The position numbers were made by a program, and so were the translations under genes. A DNA stretch of 64,000 nucleotides from Blastomussa wellsi (Eukaryota > Cnidaria > Anthozoa > Scleractinia > Plerogyridae). Where the stretch lies: NCBI GenBank assembly GCA_947652115.1, contig OX393562.1, positions 8,546,593 through 8,610,592 of the forward strand. Direction: 5' to 3'. The stretch's first letter is position 1; each line of letters begins with the position of its first letter. The notes under the pieces were generated by a model. The model saw nothing but the letters and a program-made list of their open reading frames with translations. It was not told the DNA's origin and did not search any database. Below, in pieces: positions 1 through 9,520 of the stretch.

Positions 1-417
1 GAACTTGCCGTTGACGAGGCCAATGTGAGGCTCAACCTTGCTGTTTGCCCCGGCGCGTGGCTGATGCCAGGGAACATGGAGATAAACACAGAAAGCACAA
101 TCGGTTGTAACAACCATCTCAAACAAGCGGTGCCAGGCATGAAGCTGGGGATAAACAACGAGGTAAACACGAGCACGAAAAAAGTGGGACTTCAAAAGAT
201 GGATGGCGGGAGACCGAACCCGCCAAACAGCCCTGTTCACAAGGCAGCCGCAGTCACAGTCACACCCACAGCTGAAAGCAAAAAAGATCCAAAGCCTTCA
301 GAGCAAACAGAAGAACCAACACCCGTGGCTGGCTCAGACAGCCATCAAAACAACAAAATAGCTGTCGCTGTTGGCGCGGTTGCAGTTGTGGGGTTGGCTT
401 TCTTTGCATTGCGTTAA
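1..417 (+). CDS. C-terminal tail of a large Polinton-type protein (M1, 5' end outside window)
   Basis: The reading frame is open from base 1, so the start lies upstream of the window. A conserved stretch containing CPGAWLMPGN is followed by a Pro/Thr-rich linker and ends in one hydrophobic segment (about 18 residues) just before the stop, suggesting a C-terminal membrane anchor. A homologous tail is at 15,003-15,496. I believe the front half of the same protein is the gene at 46,736-47,756 (inference from remembered family architecture). Its TAA overlaps the stop of the convergent coiled-coil gene on the other strand: both stops use the TTAA at 414-417. Function is unknown; a virion or membrane-associated role is a guess from its neighbours. 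Confidence 0.6.
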   Translation, partial: ELAVDEANVRLNLAVCPGAWLMPGNMEINTESTIGCNNHLKQAVPGMKLGINNEVNTSTKKVGLQKMDGGRPNPPNSPVHKAAAVTVTPTAESKKDPKPSEQTEEPTPVAGSDSHQNNKIAVAVGAVAVVGLAFFALR

Positions 418-1697
418 CGCCGGTTCTCAATCAAAAAGGCCACCACACCCAAACTCAGAAGCCAGACGTGCTCCGCCAGAAAAGAGACGACTTCCCCAGC
501 AGCTTTGAAAAGGAAAGAAACAATCGAGCCAATTAATCCTGGGAGAATGCCTGCAAGTTTTTTTCAATCTCTTTCAAACCATTCCCCAACCCTTTTGCAG
601 TGGCTTTCAGCAAGTTGTTTATGACGCCGACGACGGCGCCGATCGTGACTCCAGCAGCAAGAAGAACAGCCGTGACGGTCACGCCGTATTTTTTAAAGAT
701 CTCTTTTACGCGTTCTCAAAGCAGCATGGTTCTTTCTCTTTCCGCAATCTGCGTTTGCAGACGGCCAAGCTCCTCGGTTCTTTCTGCAACTCGTGCTTCC
801 GTGGCTTCTTTTTCAGAGGGTGATGCGTTCTCATCGTCGATGACCGCCCTGTCTTCTTCATTTTGGCGCTGGAGCTCGGCCTCCTGTTCATTCAATTCAT
901 CAAGCGTTCTCGTTTCGTTCAGATTTTGTTGAAGAGCGTTTCTTCTTTTTTGTGTCTCAGCAAGGCCTGCTCTTATTTTGTCAACCTTTTGTTGAGCTTT
1001 TGCTTTATTTTTTGCAAGTTTTTCGAGTGAAGCAACCTCTTTCTTTTCGTTTTCGAGATCAGTTTGAAGATTTTTTCCAGTTGCTTAAGTCTGCGCAGTT
1101 CCGCCTCACTTTCAACATTTGAACCATGTTCATCATGAATTGCATCAATCCTCGCTTGAGTGTGCTCAAGTCTGATTCTCAGATTTCGAACCCCTTCTGT
1201 TGTTTTTTGCGTTTCTGCAGCATTTTTTTCAGCCTCTCTTAATTGTTGTTCAGCCTCTCTCAATTCCTGGCGTTGTTCTCTCATGCTCTCATCATCTTGA
1301 GAAATCAGAGTTTCAGTTGGTGGACCAAGGGCATCTTTGTTCTTGTCGATGAAACTTTTGAGAATACCACGCCCATCTTTTCTGAAAATTTCAGTCTCAC
1401 CACCTTTTGGACCAAAACGAACAATTGAATCATTTCCAGCCTTTTTGGAGAAACCAATTGGACCTAATTTTCTTAAGTTTATTTTTGAGAAAGCATTTTT
1501 GAGCAAGGTAAAAGCTTCTTCAAGTTTTGTTTTTTTATCAACAAAATCACCCAACAAAGGCGTTTCAACATAGGATTCGTCAGGCAGCCCGCTCTGTTCG
1601 TGTTGCCTTGTCATGTTGCCTTTGCCGCCATGATAGGGTGTCGACACGGTGCCCGGCACGAAAGGGCCGGTGCGGTTAACCTCTTGTTCATCGTCAT

Positions 1698-1811
1698 TGT
1701 TACAAGATGATACACGACCAAACAGAGTCCATCAACACAACATTTATTCCGAACGAAGGTCGCCTCTACAACCCATCATAGTCTCTTACACTAGGACCCA
1801 ATCCTCTAACA
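1698..1811 (-). repeat. 3' LTR of the gypsy element
   Basis: This 114-bp repeat matches 6,221-6,334 base for base by eye. It is the 3' LTR because the element reads on the minus strand. Confidence 0.93.
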
Positions 1812-1822
1812 CCTCCCCCCCA
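1812..1822 (-). other. Polypurine tract of the gypsy element
   Basis: On the minus strand a run of G with A (plus-strand cctccccccc) lies directly against the 3' LTR, where the primer for second-strand synthesis is expected. Confidence 0.8.
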
Positions 1823-1854
1823 GTAAAATTCGCAATTTTACGTTTAACTATAGT

Positions 1855-4800
1855 CTAGGGAGAGTAACGTGCAGGTGCTTTTACTAAGCGTCCAGAACGT
1901 GTTCGTTTAACAGTAATCAGTTCCATCGTTTTAGCTGGTTTAACTGCTTTGGTAGCCTTCGGGGTTTGCTTTGTGGAACTGAGGTTTGCACTGGGCTTCG
2001 GAGGAGGCATGGCAGTTTCTTTGATTGGCTTCTGCTCACCAGACGGCGGGGCTTTGTTGTCTGGTTTGAGATGTACACGGTTTCTTCTAAGAACTTTTCC
2101 ATCCACTTTCACATCATACGACCGGTATCCGTGATTCCGAAGGACATTTCCTTTCCTCCACTCTTGCCCTTTTACTAGTCCATCGGGCTTGATTCTTACC
2201 ATAGCGCCAGGCTTTAATTCATTCAGATCTTTCGCAGTTCTGTCATAATGAACTTGAGATTTCTTGGTTTTCTTAGCTTTTTCTTCCAAGACTTTATCAG
2301 CAAGTTCCGGAGTAAGCAGAGTTGCTTTCATAGGTATTTCAGTTTTTGTTCGTCGGTTCAGGAATTGCTGCGCTGGAGACGTTGTGATGCCAACAGTTGG
2401 TGTATTGTGTTGGTCAAGTAACGCTTCATACGGGTTTAAAGCAGTTTTTGCTGTTTTTCTCAGCAATGTTTTAACAATCTTCACTGCAGATTCAGACTTT
2501 CCATTGCTTTGATGATGATGAGGTGAAGATTTCGTATGCTTTATTTTCTTTCGATGGCAGAATAGAGAGAATTCAGCCGAGTCAAAATTCTTACCACAGT
2601 CTGTGACGATCTCATCAGGAATTCCCCATCGTGCAAACTGTTTTTGCATCAGATCAATGGTTTCAGCAGCAGTTTGGTTTTTCATCTGGTCAAATTCGAT
2701 CCAGTCACTATAATAGTCAACAAAGACTAAGTAGTGTCCTTTGTTCCACTCAAAAATATCACATCCAATTTTTGACCAAGAAGTGCTAGGAATTAAGTGA
2801 CTCATCGGAGTTTCTTTTTGATTATTTTTCTGGAAAGAGTTACAGACTTCACAGGTGGCAATAAACTGTTTGAGTTGGGAATTCATCCCAGGCCACCAAA
2901 GGGATGTTCTTGCACGTCTAAGGGTTGACTCTGTTCCCATGTGTGCTTGATGTAGCTTTGCAGTCAGTGTCTTTCTCAATGTGATTGGGACTACGATGCG
3001 ATCACCCCTGTACAGAATGCCATCACTGAAAGACAGTTCATGTTTGATGGTCCAGAATGGTAGAATTTCAACAGGTATGTGTCTTTTGCTGACTGTCCAG
3101 CCTTCAGATATGTGGTGCATTACAGACTGTAGGATGCTGTCCTTAGCTGTTTCTTCTGCAATTTCTTTAAGGTGACTTGTTACACTTTGATCTTCAATAA
3201 CCAGTCCAACAGTTTCAATCTCTTGTTCACTCTTGCTTCGGATCTGATTGGTCGTTTGGGATCTGCTGAGGGCATCAGCAATGAGAAGATCTTTGCCTTT
3301 AACATACTTGAATTCAAGATCGTAGCCCATAATTCTGCATAGCATTCTCTGGAGACGAATGGGACTGTCTGCAACAGGCTTCTTCAGTATCGCAGCCAGT
3401 GGTTTGTGGTCATTGTAGATTGTTACTTTTCTACCATAAGTGTACGTATGGAATCTAGTGAGGCCATATACAATGCTGAGCATCTCTTTCTCGGTTTGGC
3501 TGTAACGTTTTTCAGTTTCCGTTAGTGCTCTTGAAGCATACTGTATGGGTTGACCACCTTGCATGAGGCATGCTCCCAAGCCAGTCGATGAGGCGTCAAC
3601 TTGTACTTCGACTCTCTCAGTTGGGTTGAAATATTTCAGCAGTGGTGCATTTGAAATGAGTGCCTTAATTTCTTCAAAGGCTTTCTGTTCATTTGCTTCC
3701 CAAATGAAAACAGTGTCTTTCTTTAGGAGTGCTCTGAGTGGTTCAGACTTGGTTGACAAGTTCTCAGAGAATCTTGAGAGGTAGGTAACAACACCAAGTA
3801 CTCGTCTTACTTCTTCCTTGTTAGTAGGAGCTGGCATGGATTGAATACAGTCCTGTTTCTTTGGGTCAGGTTTGACTCCATTGGGTGTCAGGACCACACC
3901 CATGTAAGATAATTCAGTCTTCCTCAGCTGGAACTTTGCCATGTTAAGTTTGATGTTCTTCTGTTGACATCTCTCTAGCAAAGCCAACAGTCTTTTGTCA
4001 TGGTTGGCTGTAGCCTCTTCATTGGTGTCACCATCACCCCAGATAAGGATGTCATCAGCAATAGCTTTTACACCCTCCAAACCTTCTAAATTCTCATCAA
4101 TTCTTCTTTGAAATTCTTCAGGTGCAACACTAATGCCGAAGGGCATTCTGTTCCATTTCATTCTTCCAAGAGGGGTATTGAAGGTTGTAAGCAGTGAGCT
4201 TGCTTGGTCTAGTGGGACGTGCCAGAAGGCAGACTTGATGTCGGCTAAGGTAAACACTTTAGCACTGCCAATTTCCGTGAGCAGATTATCAACAGTTGAA
4301 ATTGGATACTCAGAGCGTTTTAGTGCTGTGTTTAGAGGCCTGCTATCTATGCAGAGTCTTATTCCATTCTTAGCAGAGGGCTTGTTAACAATTGTAGGAG
4401 CACTCACCCATTCAGTGGGCTCAGTCACTTTTTCTAGTATACCTTGTTCCTGAAGGTCTTTTACTTCAGCAATGAAGTTGTTCTTAACAGAAATAGGGAT
4501 CTCTCTAGGAGCTGTCTTGTGTGGATTGACATCATGCTTTGTATAAAGGTGTAGCTCACCTTCAAGCTTTCCGATGGAGTCATCAAATACATTGGCATAA
4601 TAACACAAGATGGTTTCCACGGTAAGTGGTGTTTTCACTTCCGATGCAGTTGAAGGGACACAGGGCTTGCTGTGTTCTACTGAGGCAATGTTGTCTCGCA
4701 AAACCTCAAGAAGCTTGAGTTCCTCAGAGTCATTTAGACCTATCAGAGGGGTCAGTTCCTTGTTAACAATTCTAAACTGAATGATTACTTCTTCATTGGT

Positions 4801-5976
4801 TGCAGGGTTTAGGACGAAGACCTTTCTACTTCCAAGTGTCTGAATTTTGGTTTCCTCATCATAGAGTGAAAGAACAGGCTTGACTGTTTTGTTCAAGTCC
4901 TTCAAATTATGGTCTCCACTTATGTCCTTGTACACACTCACAGGTAGGATACTACAGGTAGAACCAGAGTCTATCTGAAATTTGACAGGAATTCTATTCT
5001 TTGACAGGAAGAGGTTTGCAAAAGCTTTCTTGTGGTCACAGGTTTGATTTAGAACACATATTTCGTCCACAACTTCATAGTAATGCTCTTCACCACCTTC
5101 CTCTACTTTCAAGACAAAGGACTTCTTTGACGATTTTGACTGTTTTTGATTTGCTGGTTTGGCTTGCCTTTCTTTTTGTAATCTTTTACATTCCTTAGAA
5201 TCTTGAAAGTGATTTTTGATCCTACATAACTTGCAAACTGCTCCCCAGGCAGGGCAGAGTCTTTTGTTTGAGAAACTATGAGATCCTTTCTTGTTTGCAC
5301 AGTAATTACACACCAGAACTTTCTTTGACTTATCTTTATCTTTAGACACAGTATGTATGTTCTCTTTTTCAGGTTGCTTTGCACAACATTCCTGAACTTC
5401 TTGTTTTGTGGTTTCATGGGCTTTGCCAATTGATGTAGCCTCAATTCGTGTAAGAGTATTTCCTTTTTCTAACAATTTCTTCTTCAATTCTTCATCGGAA
5501 ATTCCATAAACAAACTGATCTCTCACTTGTCTATCATCATCTACATAGTTACAGTCTTTAACTAACATCAGCAAATCAGTGACAAAGGCAGTGATTGTTT
5601 CTCCAGGTTTCTGAACCCGTTCTTTGAATTTCTTGGAAGCGACAATCTCATTACATTCAGGACTTACCGCTGCTTCCAGCTTGGTCCACATCAGTTCGTA
5701 ATCGTTTACATCTTCACCTTCTTCCCAGTCCAAATTGTCATAAATCTTTTGGCCTTCCGGTCCGAGCCAGTCTTGAACCAGTATACACTTCCTTTCGTTA
5801 GAAATGTTCACAAGACTTCCTTTAAAGATATAACCACACCTTTTCTTGAACGCTTTTAGTGCTTCAAGGCGATTTTCTTGTCGAGCATTGAACTTAGGTC
5901 GTTCAAAGTTCATGATATTTCCAGTGAAATGTCCAGGATCAGGAGGTGGAGCGGCTGCATTATCGTCTTGAGACAT
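1855..5976 (-). CDS. Gag-Pol polyprotein of a Ty3/gypsy retrotransposon
   Basis: An intact 1,373-residue frame. Gag-like region at residues 1-200; Cys/His-rich nucleic-acid-binding region at ~223-263 (CNYC...CPAWGAVCKLC); aspartic protease with DSGSTCSIL near 336; reverse transcriptase from ~500 with the catalytic ADDILIW motif near 639; RNase H beginning around DASSTGLG near 793; integrase with an HHCC zinc finger (HQAHMG...CEVC, ~1,009-1,045) and a D,D,E core (D~1,073, D~1,126, E~1,162); then a C-terminal chromodomain-free tail. The domain order PR-RT-RH-IN identifies Ty3/gypsy. The protein drives reverse transcription and integration of the element. No frameshift separates gag and pol. Nothing in the reading frame appears broken, so it may be active. 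Confidence 0.95.
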   Translation of the reverse strand: MSQDDNAAAPPPDPGHFTGNIMNFERPKFNARQENRLEALKAFKKRCGYIFKGSLVNISNERKCILVQDWLGPEGQKIYDNLDWEEGEDVNDYELMWTKLEAAVSPECNEIVASKKFKERVQKPGETITAFVTDLLMLVKDCNYVDDDRQVRDQFVYGISDEELKKKLLEKGNTLTRIEATSIGKAHETTKQEVQECCAKQPEKENIHTVSKDKDKSKKVLVCNYCANKKGSHSFSNKRLCPAWGAVCKLCRIKNHFQDSKECKRLQKERQAKPANQKQSKSSKKSFVLKVEEGGEEHYYEVVDEICVLNQTCDHKKAFANLFLSKNRIPVKFQIDSGSTCSILPVSVYKDISGDHNLKDLNKTVKPVLSLYDEETKIQTLGSRKVFVLNPATNEEVIIQFRIVNKELTPLIGLNDSEELKLLEVLRDNIASVEHSKPCVPSTASEVKTPLTVETILCYYANVFDDSIGKLEGELHLYTKHDVNPHKTAPREIPISVKNNFIAEVKDLQEQGILEKVTEPTEWVSAPTIVNKPSAKNGIRLCIDSRPLNTALKRSEYPISTVDNLLTEIGSAKVFTLADIKSAFWHVPLDQASSLLTTFNTPLGRMKWNRMPFGISVAPEEFQRRIDENLEGLEGVKAIADDILIWGDGDTNEEATANHDKRLLALLERCQQKNIKLNMAKFQLRKTELSYMGVVLTPNGVKPDPKKQDCIQSMPAPTNKEEVRRVLGVVTYLSRFSENLSTKSEPLRALLKKDTVFIWEANEQKAFEEIKALISNAPLLKYFNPTERVEVQVDASSTGLGACLMQGGQPIQYASRALTETEKRYSQTEKEMLSIVYGLTRFHTYTYGRKVTIYNDHKPLAAILKKPVADSPIRLQRMLCRIMGYDLEFKYVKGKDLLIADALSRSQTTNQIRSKSEQEIETVGLVIEDQSVTSHLKEIAEETAKDSILQSVMHHISEGWTVSKRHIPVEILPFWTIKHELSFSDGILYRGDRIVVPITLRKTLTAKLHQAHMGTESTLRRARTSLWWPGMNSQLKQFIATCEVCNSFQKNNQKETPMSHLIPSTSWSKIGCDIFEWNKGHYLVFVDYYSDWIEFDQMKNQTAAETIDLMQKQFARWGIPDEIVTDCGKNFDSAEFSLFCHRKKIKHTKSSPHHHQSNGKSESAVKIVKTLLRKTAKTALNPYEALLDQHNTPTVGITTSPAQQFLNRRTKTEIPMKATLLTPELADKVLEEKAKKTKKSQVHYDRTAKDLNELKPGAMVRIKPDGLVKGQEWRKGNVLRNHGYRSYDVKVDGKVLRRNRVHLKPDNKAPPSGEQKPIKETAMPPPKPSANLSSTKQTPKATKAVKPAKTMELITVKRTRSGRLVKAPARYSP

Positions 5977-6202
5977 ATTGCACAGTAGCAGCAGTCGACG
6001 AGTACAGAAATTATCAGAATTTCTCGCTCAGATATTCAGCAGAATACGAAAATTCCAGTGAATTTTCCACGGGTGAGTTGTAGTTTTGGCGCGAACTCTT
6101 TCGATCAGAAGTTTCGACGAAATGTTTACATTTCCTCCACTTGAATAATCCAGACACGTATCACAGCAGACTACAAGTCTTACAGCAGTATTTTGATGGT
6201 TC

Positions 6203-6220
6203 TTTACGCTCCTGGTACCA
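6203..6220 (-). other. Primer binding site candidate of the gypsy element
   Basis: Directly inside the 5' LTR the minus strand begins TGGTACCAGGAGCG. The leading TGG matches the CCA end of a tRNA primer. I could not assign which tRNA. Confidence 0.6.
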
Positions 6221-6334
6221 TGTTACAAGATGATACACGACCAAACAGAGTCCATCAACACAACATTTATTCCGAACGAAGGTCGCCTCTACAACCCATC
6301 ATAGTCTCTTACACTAGGACCCAATCCTCTAACA
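6221..6334 (-). repeat. 5' LTR of the gypsy element
   Basis: This 114-bp repeat matches the one at 1,698-1,811. It is followed on the + strand by gtcat, the right copy of the target duplication. Confidence 0.93.
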
Positions 6335-6415
6335 GTCATCACCATCGTTGTCGATGGCATCGTCAAGGTCAGAGTCTTCGTGTCCAAAGGGATGTGAATC
6401 GCCACCTTCCGCCAT

Positions 6416-6448
6416 TGTCTACTAAATAAAAATATTTTTTCTGTTTAT
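6416..6448. promoter_or_regulatory. Bidirectional promoter between coiled-coil and capsid genes (M1)
   Basis: Only 33 A+T-rich bases separate the two divergent ATG codons. The spacer holds TATA-like runs (aaatatttttt, tttatatgg), and the same arrangement with very similar sequence is present in M3 at 33,668-33,702. Conservation between diverged copies suggests a shared viral promoter. Confidence 0.55.
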
Positions 6449-7692
6449 ATGGCGGTGCAAGCAAACCTTCGTCCAACACACACAGAAAAAAATCTAAACG
6501 CGGATAAATTCGAGCGTTCAACGCAGTGCTTCACCTTCAATCCGAGCGAGGCCAACCCCGGCGATACCCTGAATGTTTACGTGCCCAAGCTGGGTGAGAA
6601 CGAGGTCCTCGTGCCCGGCTCGCTCGCGCTGATTTTCAACATAGATCTTTCTGGAGGTGACCCCAACAACTTCCTCGTACAAAACATCGGGCGCGCTCTG
6701 GTCGACAGGCTGGTTGTGAAGTTCGGGGTCGCAGATCTGCAGAACATTGGCGGTTATGACATCTACAAGACCTGGGAGGACCTTTTTCTCTCGCAGGAGG
6801 AGCGAGACAACAGGCAGCTCGACGGAATTCAAAGCGAGGATCTCTGCAAGATCCGCTCGAATACTGAGGATAAGAAAACCTTTTGCGTTGACGCGAAAAC
6901 GTGCTCCCCGAAGTTTATGGCACCGAATATCGGATCCGGCTGGACCACCAAATTTTGACCAACCACGGTGTCTTTTATCCCCAAGCGCTCTTCCAAGAAC
7001 TCTTGTTTCAGCTGACCCTTGCACAGGCCTTACAGGTTGTCAAAGGCTCAGACCCGGAAAAACTGAAATACAGGCTGACGAACATCAAGATCGAGTACGA
7101 AATGATGAACAGCAAGCCTCTGGCGGACGAGGCGCGTAGTGTTTACCACAAGGGGAAGCCCTTCGCCTTTGATGACGTCCATCTTCTGAAAACGCACACC
7201 TTCCTCAAAAGCGATGAAAAGATCAACCTCAGTATCAACCCCCAGAGCCGGTCCTTGAAAGCGATCTTTCTCCTGTTCGTCGAGCCTTACGCTGCGGGGG
7301 CCAGAGATTCAGAAAAGTTCATCAACCCTGGCCTCACGAAAGTCAACGTCACGGTAAAAGGCAAGCCCAACAGGCTCTACAACACCGGCATCACAAAGAG
7401 GGACATGTGGGAGATGGTCCGCCGCTTCTTTCCACAGAAAAGTACGCCCCACATGAACAAGACAAAGTTCTGGAGCGAAGACAAGTTCGGGCTTCTGGTC
7501 GATCTGCGCTCCATGACAGATCAGACGCTGCACGGCAGCGGCACACGGCTTGTGAACATGCAAAACGGGGTCCTGCTCGAGCTCGAGAGGAAGGCGAGCA
7601 GAGGAGGAGGCAAAGTGAGCTGCCACATTTTGGTGATCAGAGACTCCCAAATGAATATTTTGGAGCGGCAGTTTGAGTCTGTGCAATACTAA
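6449..7692 (+). pseudogene. Major capsid protein candidate (double jelly-roll type), M1 copy
   Basis: Starts MAVQANL and ends with the conserved ESVQY shared by all three copies; the M3 copy shows the full length is ~413 residues. Conserved landmarks are GGDPNNFLVQN, KIRSN, INPQSRSLKA, FGLLVDLRSM and GSGTRLVN. Length, position directly before the packaging ATPase, and the presence of integrase and PolB indicate a Polinton capsid protein; the fold itself is inferred, not seen. A single-base frameshift near 6,898 breaks the frame, and the second half continues in another frame to 7,692. The stop is only 4 bp from the ATPase start. Confidence 0.6.
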
Positions 7693-7696
7693 TAAA

Positions 7697-8301
7697 ATGG
7701 ATCCAAACAACATACCGTTCAACGCTCTCATCGTGCGCCCGACAAATTCAGGCAAATCAAAGTTTGTGGCTGATCAGCTCCACGGCCCTTTCCGTGGCAA
7801 ATTTGACTACATCGTGCTCATCTGCCCGACATTCGTCTGGAACAAGACTTTTCATCGTTTCGCAGAAAAGGACCCACGTTTTGAGGTTGTCGTTTGCGAA
7901 CAAGACCAAGTTGAGCCCTGGTTGAAGCTCATCACCTGGCTTTTTGAGGGCACCAACACGCCTGTTGATCCTCGATGACTGCGCAGACACGAAAGATGTG
8001 AAAAAGCGCTCAGGGCCGCTGGTCAAGCTCGCATTCAGCGCCCACCATATGGGATTCAGCGTGTGGGTGCTGACGCAGAAGATGACCAGCATCACAGCTT
8101 CTTTCCGCGAAAACATGGCTGCGCTTTGTGCTTTTCTACACGCCCTCACAGAAGACTTTGAAAACGGTTTTTGAAGAATTTGGCGGCGATCTTTCTCCAG
8201 ATGAAAAGAAAGAATATGTTTCGAGGTTGAAGGCAAATAAGTTTTCCTTCCTTGTGTTCGCGCTTCGGCACCCTTTCGGAATAAAATTTGTTCGCAATTA
8301 A
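7697..8301 (+). pseudogene. Packaging ATPase (A32/FtsK-HerA-like) of M1, two frameshifts
   Basis: The N-terminus MDPNNIPFNALIV leads into a P-loop (PTNSGKS; the usual preceding Gly is Arg here). After a frameshift near 7,965 comes an ILDDCA Walker B motif, a WVLTQKM segment and, after a second frameshift near 8,120, the conserved C-terminus with VFALRHPFG. Polinton ATPases of this class pump DNA into capsids. About 200 residues fits the short A32-like form. It follows the capsid gene by 4 bp, as in M2 and M3. The two shifts make it non-functional. Confidence 0.75.
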
Positions 8302-8323
8302 AAAAAGAAACTATAGACAAAAA

Positions 8324-8715
8324 ATGAGTGCTTTCGAAGACGTCGCGATGACCGATGTCAGGTCAAGCGCCTCTCCGACAAAGATGTTGAGAAATACATC
8401 AAACGTTTGGAGGCCTTTGAGGGCTCAAAGACATCTGATAGATTTATCGATGGCTTCATTTTTCTTGTGTCCAAAGCGGTTGGAATGGTCGCCAAAGTCA
8501 AAGACAATGAAGTTTATCAAAAAGAACTCAGAAACTCCTATTTAATTAAGAAAGTTCTCACAAAACTTGCTGGCCACATTGCACTCACGTGCGGGCATTT
8601 TCTCTCAACAGTCGACACGGCGCTTATCACAATAAAAAACATTGATTGGGAAAGTGAAGAAAAATCGGAAGATTCCTCACCAACCGCTGAGCTTTCCTTA
8701 CCAACCGCTGAATAA
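8324..8715 (+). pseudogene. Small conserved element protein g3, internally deleted (M1)
   Basis: Homologue of the intact 196-residue gene at 18,297-18,887. The M1 copy starts MSAFEDV, then lacks most of the N-terminal third (join near 8,355) and shifts frame before the conserved GSKTSDRFIDGFIF and VYQKELRN parts. The C-terminus has a short Ser/Pro/Thr repeat. A hydrophobic stretch (FIFLVSKAVGMV) suggests membrane contact or a buried helix. Function is not recognised. Confidence 0.5.
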
Positions 8716-8762
8716 TTCCTCACAAATTTATTTTATTAAATATATATTTTGTTTTCCACATA

Positions 8763-9193
8763 ATGGCTGAAGAACAAATGTCCGCGAAAGCAAGCGCTCT
8801 TCCAATGGAAATGGAAAGCCAAGTAACTTCACAAACTCCGAGCGCTGCCACAAAGTGCGCCAAAAATCCCAAGCGAGTGGCCGCTGGTAGACTGGTTGCT
8901 CAAAGAAAAAAGCTCTCGAGAAAATGGCAAACGAAAAACAATCTGCACCCGATCCTCCTGCGCCTGCACCTGTGCCTGCGCCGTCAGAGCCCGCTGCAGA
9001 TGATTCCAAAAGCAGAGATTGGTTCAGCACAACCCAATGAATCTCTATCTTTAAAATTGGCGCAATGATTGTAACGACTTATGTCAAAGCCTTTTTTCGG
9101 CCAACTGTGCCGGCACCTCCGCCAGCAGCTGCGCCACAGGTGATTCAAGAATCTCCACCGCAACCCAAAAAAGGTCTTCGCCATATGGACTGA
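8763..9193 (+). pseudogene. Small basic, Pro/Ala-rich protein g4 (M1), broken
   Basis: Begins MAEEQMSAKAS with a conserved KNPKRVAAG motif shared with copies at 18,916 and 31,840. A one-base shift near 8,915 moves to a Pro/Ala-rich linker, and a Trp codon is replaced by TGA at ~9,040 relative to the other copies. The C-terminal part contains one hydrophobic segment followed by a second Pro/Ala tract. Lys/Arg-rich start, single membrane segment and Pro/Ala tract could fit a DNA-binding or minor virion protein, which is speculative. Confidence 0.45.
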
Positions 9194-9235
9194 GTGGGGG
9201 AAAAATCCATTTGAATATATTTTGCAGAATATAAA

Positions 9236-9493
9236 ATGCCGAAAATCACCCCGTTCGCGATAACCACCGCAGCAGCAACAGGCATCGGCCTATTTTGGTG
9301 GTATTTCACAAAGTGTTGCTTTAAAAGTGTCGTTTGGCTTGTCAAAAATCCTGATCTCACGTCTGCGGAGGAAAATGAGGAAACTGTGCCAAATGAGGAA
9401 AAGGAGGAAAATGTGAAAAATGTGGAAGAGCTAAGTGATCAAGAAAAGATAGAGTTACTGTGGAGATTGTTGCAGCCAAAAATTTCCAATTAA
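9236..9493 (+). CDS. Small single-membrane-segment protein g5 (M1)
   Basis: 85 residues: hydrophobic segment at ~8-35 (ITTAAATGIGLFWWYF), conserved VKNPD, then a highly acidic Glu-rich tail with ELSDQEK. Homologues are at 19,400-19,654 and 31,116-31,351 in the same gene order. The ATG follows a TATA-like run (gaatatattttgcagaatataaa). Intact here. Function unknown; likely membrane protein of the element. Confidence 0.55.
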   Translation: MPKITPFAITTAAATGIGLFWWYFTKCCFKSVVWLVKNPDLTSAEENEETVPNEEKEENVKNVEELSDQEKIELLWRLLQPKISN

Positions 9494-9520
9494 ATAATTT
9501 TCTCTCTTTCTATAACCAAC

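Larger units (their letters stand above)
1698..6334 (-). mobile_element. Ty3/gypsy LTR retrotransposon with short LTRs, probably young
   Basis: Two 114-bp direct repeats (1,698-1,811 and 6,221-6,334) bound the element, begin with TG and end with CA on the + strand, and appear identical. The same five bases, gtcat, flank it at 1,693-1,697 and 6,335-6,339, a target-site duplication. A single uninterrupted gag-pol frame fills the interior on the minus strand, with a primer-binding-site candidate next to the 5' LTR and a purine tract next to the 3' LTR. Very short LTRs plus one fused ORF suggest a Mag/SURL-like lineage (tentative). Identical LTRs and an intact ORF point to recent insertion. No envelope gene is seen. 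Confidence 0.95.
414..6415 (-). pseudogene. Coiled-coil membrane protein of M1, split by a gypsy insertion and frameshifted
   Basis: The start codon at 6,415 opens an acidic N-terminus (MAEGGD, then Asp-rich). After about 27 codons the gene is interrupted by the retrotransposon at 1,698-6,334 and resumes at ~1,692. The body has a conserved KLGPIGFSKKAG segment, then long Glu/Arg/Gln-rich heptads typical of coiled coil, then (in the better M2 copy) two or three hydrophobic Gly/Ala-rich segments near the C-terminus. A one-base loss in an A-run near 1,075 shifts the frame and further breaks follow near 720. The gene is divergent from the capsid candidate and convergent with the large-protein tail. 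I do not recognise a biochemical function; a virion membrane or scaffold role is inference. Confidence 0.6.

Noticed and set aside
600..932. Plus-strand Ser-rich frame in the M1 coiled-coil gene
   Set aside because: Antisense of a Glu/Arg-rich coiled coil; the homologous minus-strand gene in M2 shows the real coding strand.
1855..5976. Endogenous retrovirus with envelope
   Set aside because: No envelope frame; domain order and short LTRs indicate a plain Ty3/gypsy element.
6518..7024. Minus-strand frame opposite the capsid candidate
   Set aside because: Mirror of the conserved capsid reading frame; not seen as a conserved protein in M2 or M3.
8763..9193. Programmed frameshift in g4, because all three copies change frame
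   Set aside because: The breaks occur at different places and include an in-frame stop in two copies; no common slippery site. Decay explains them better.
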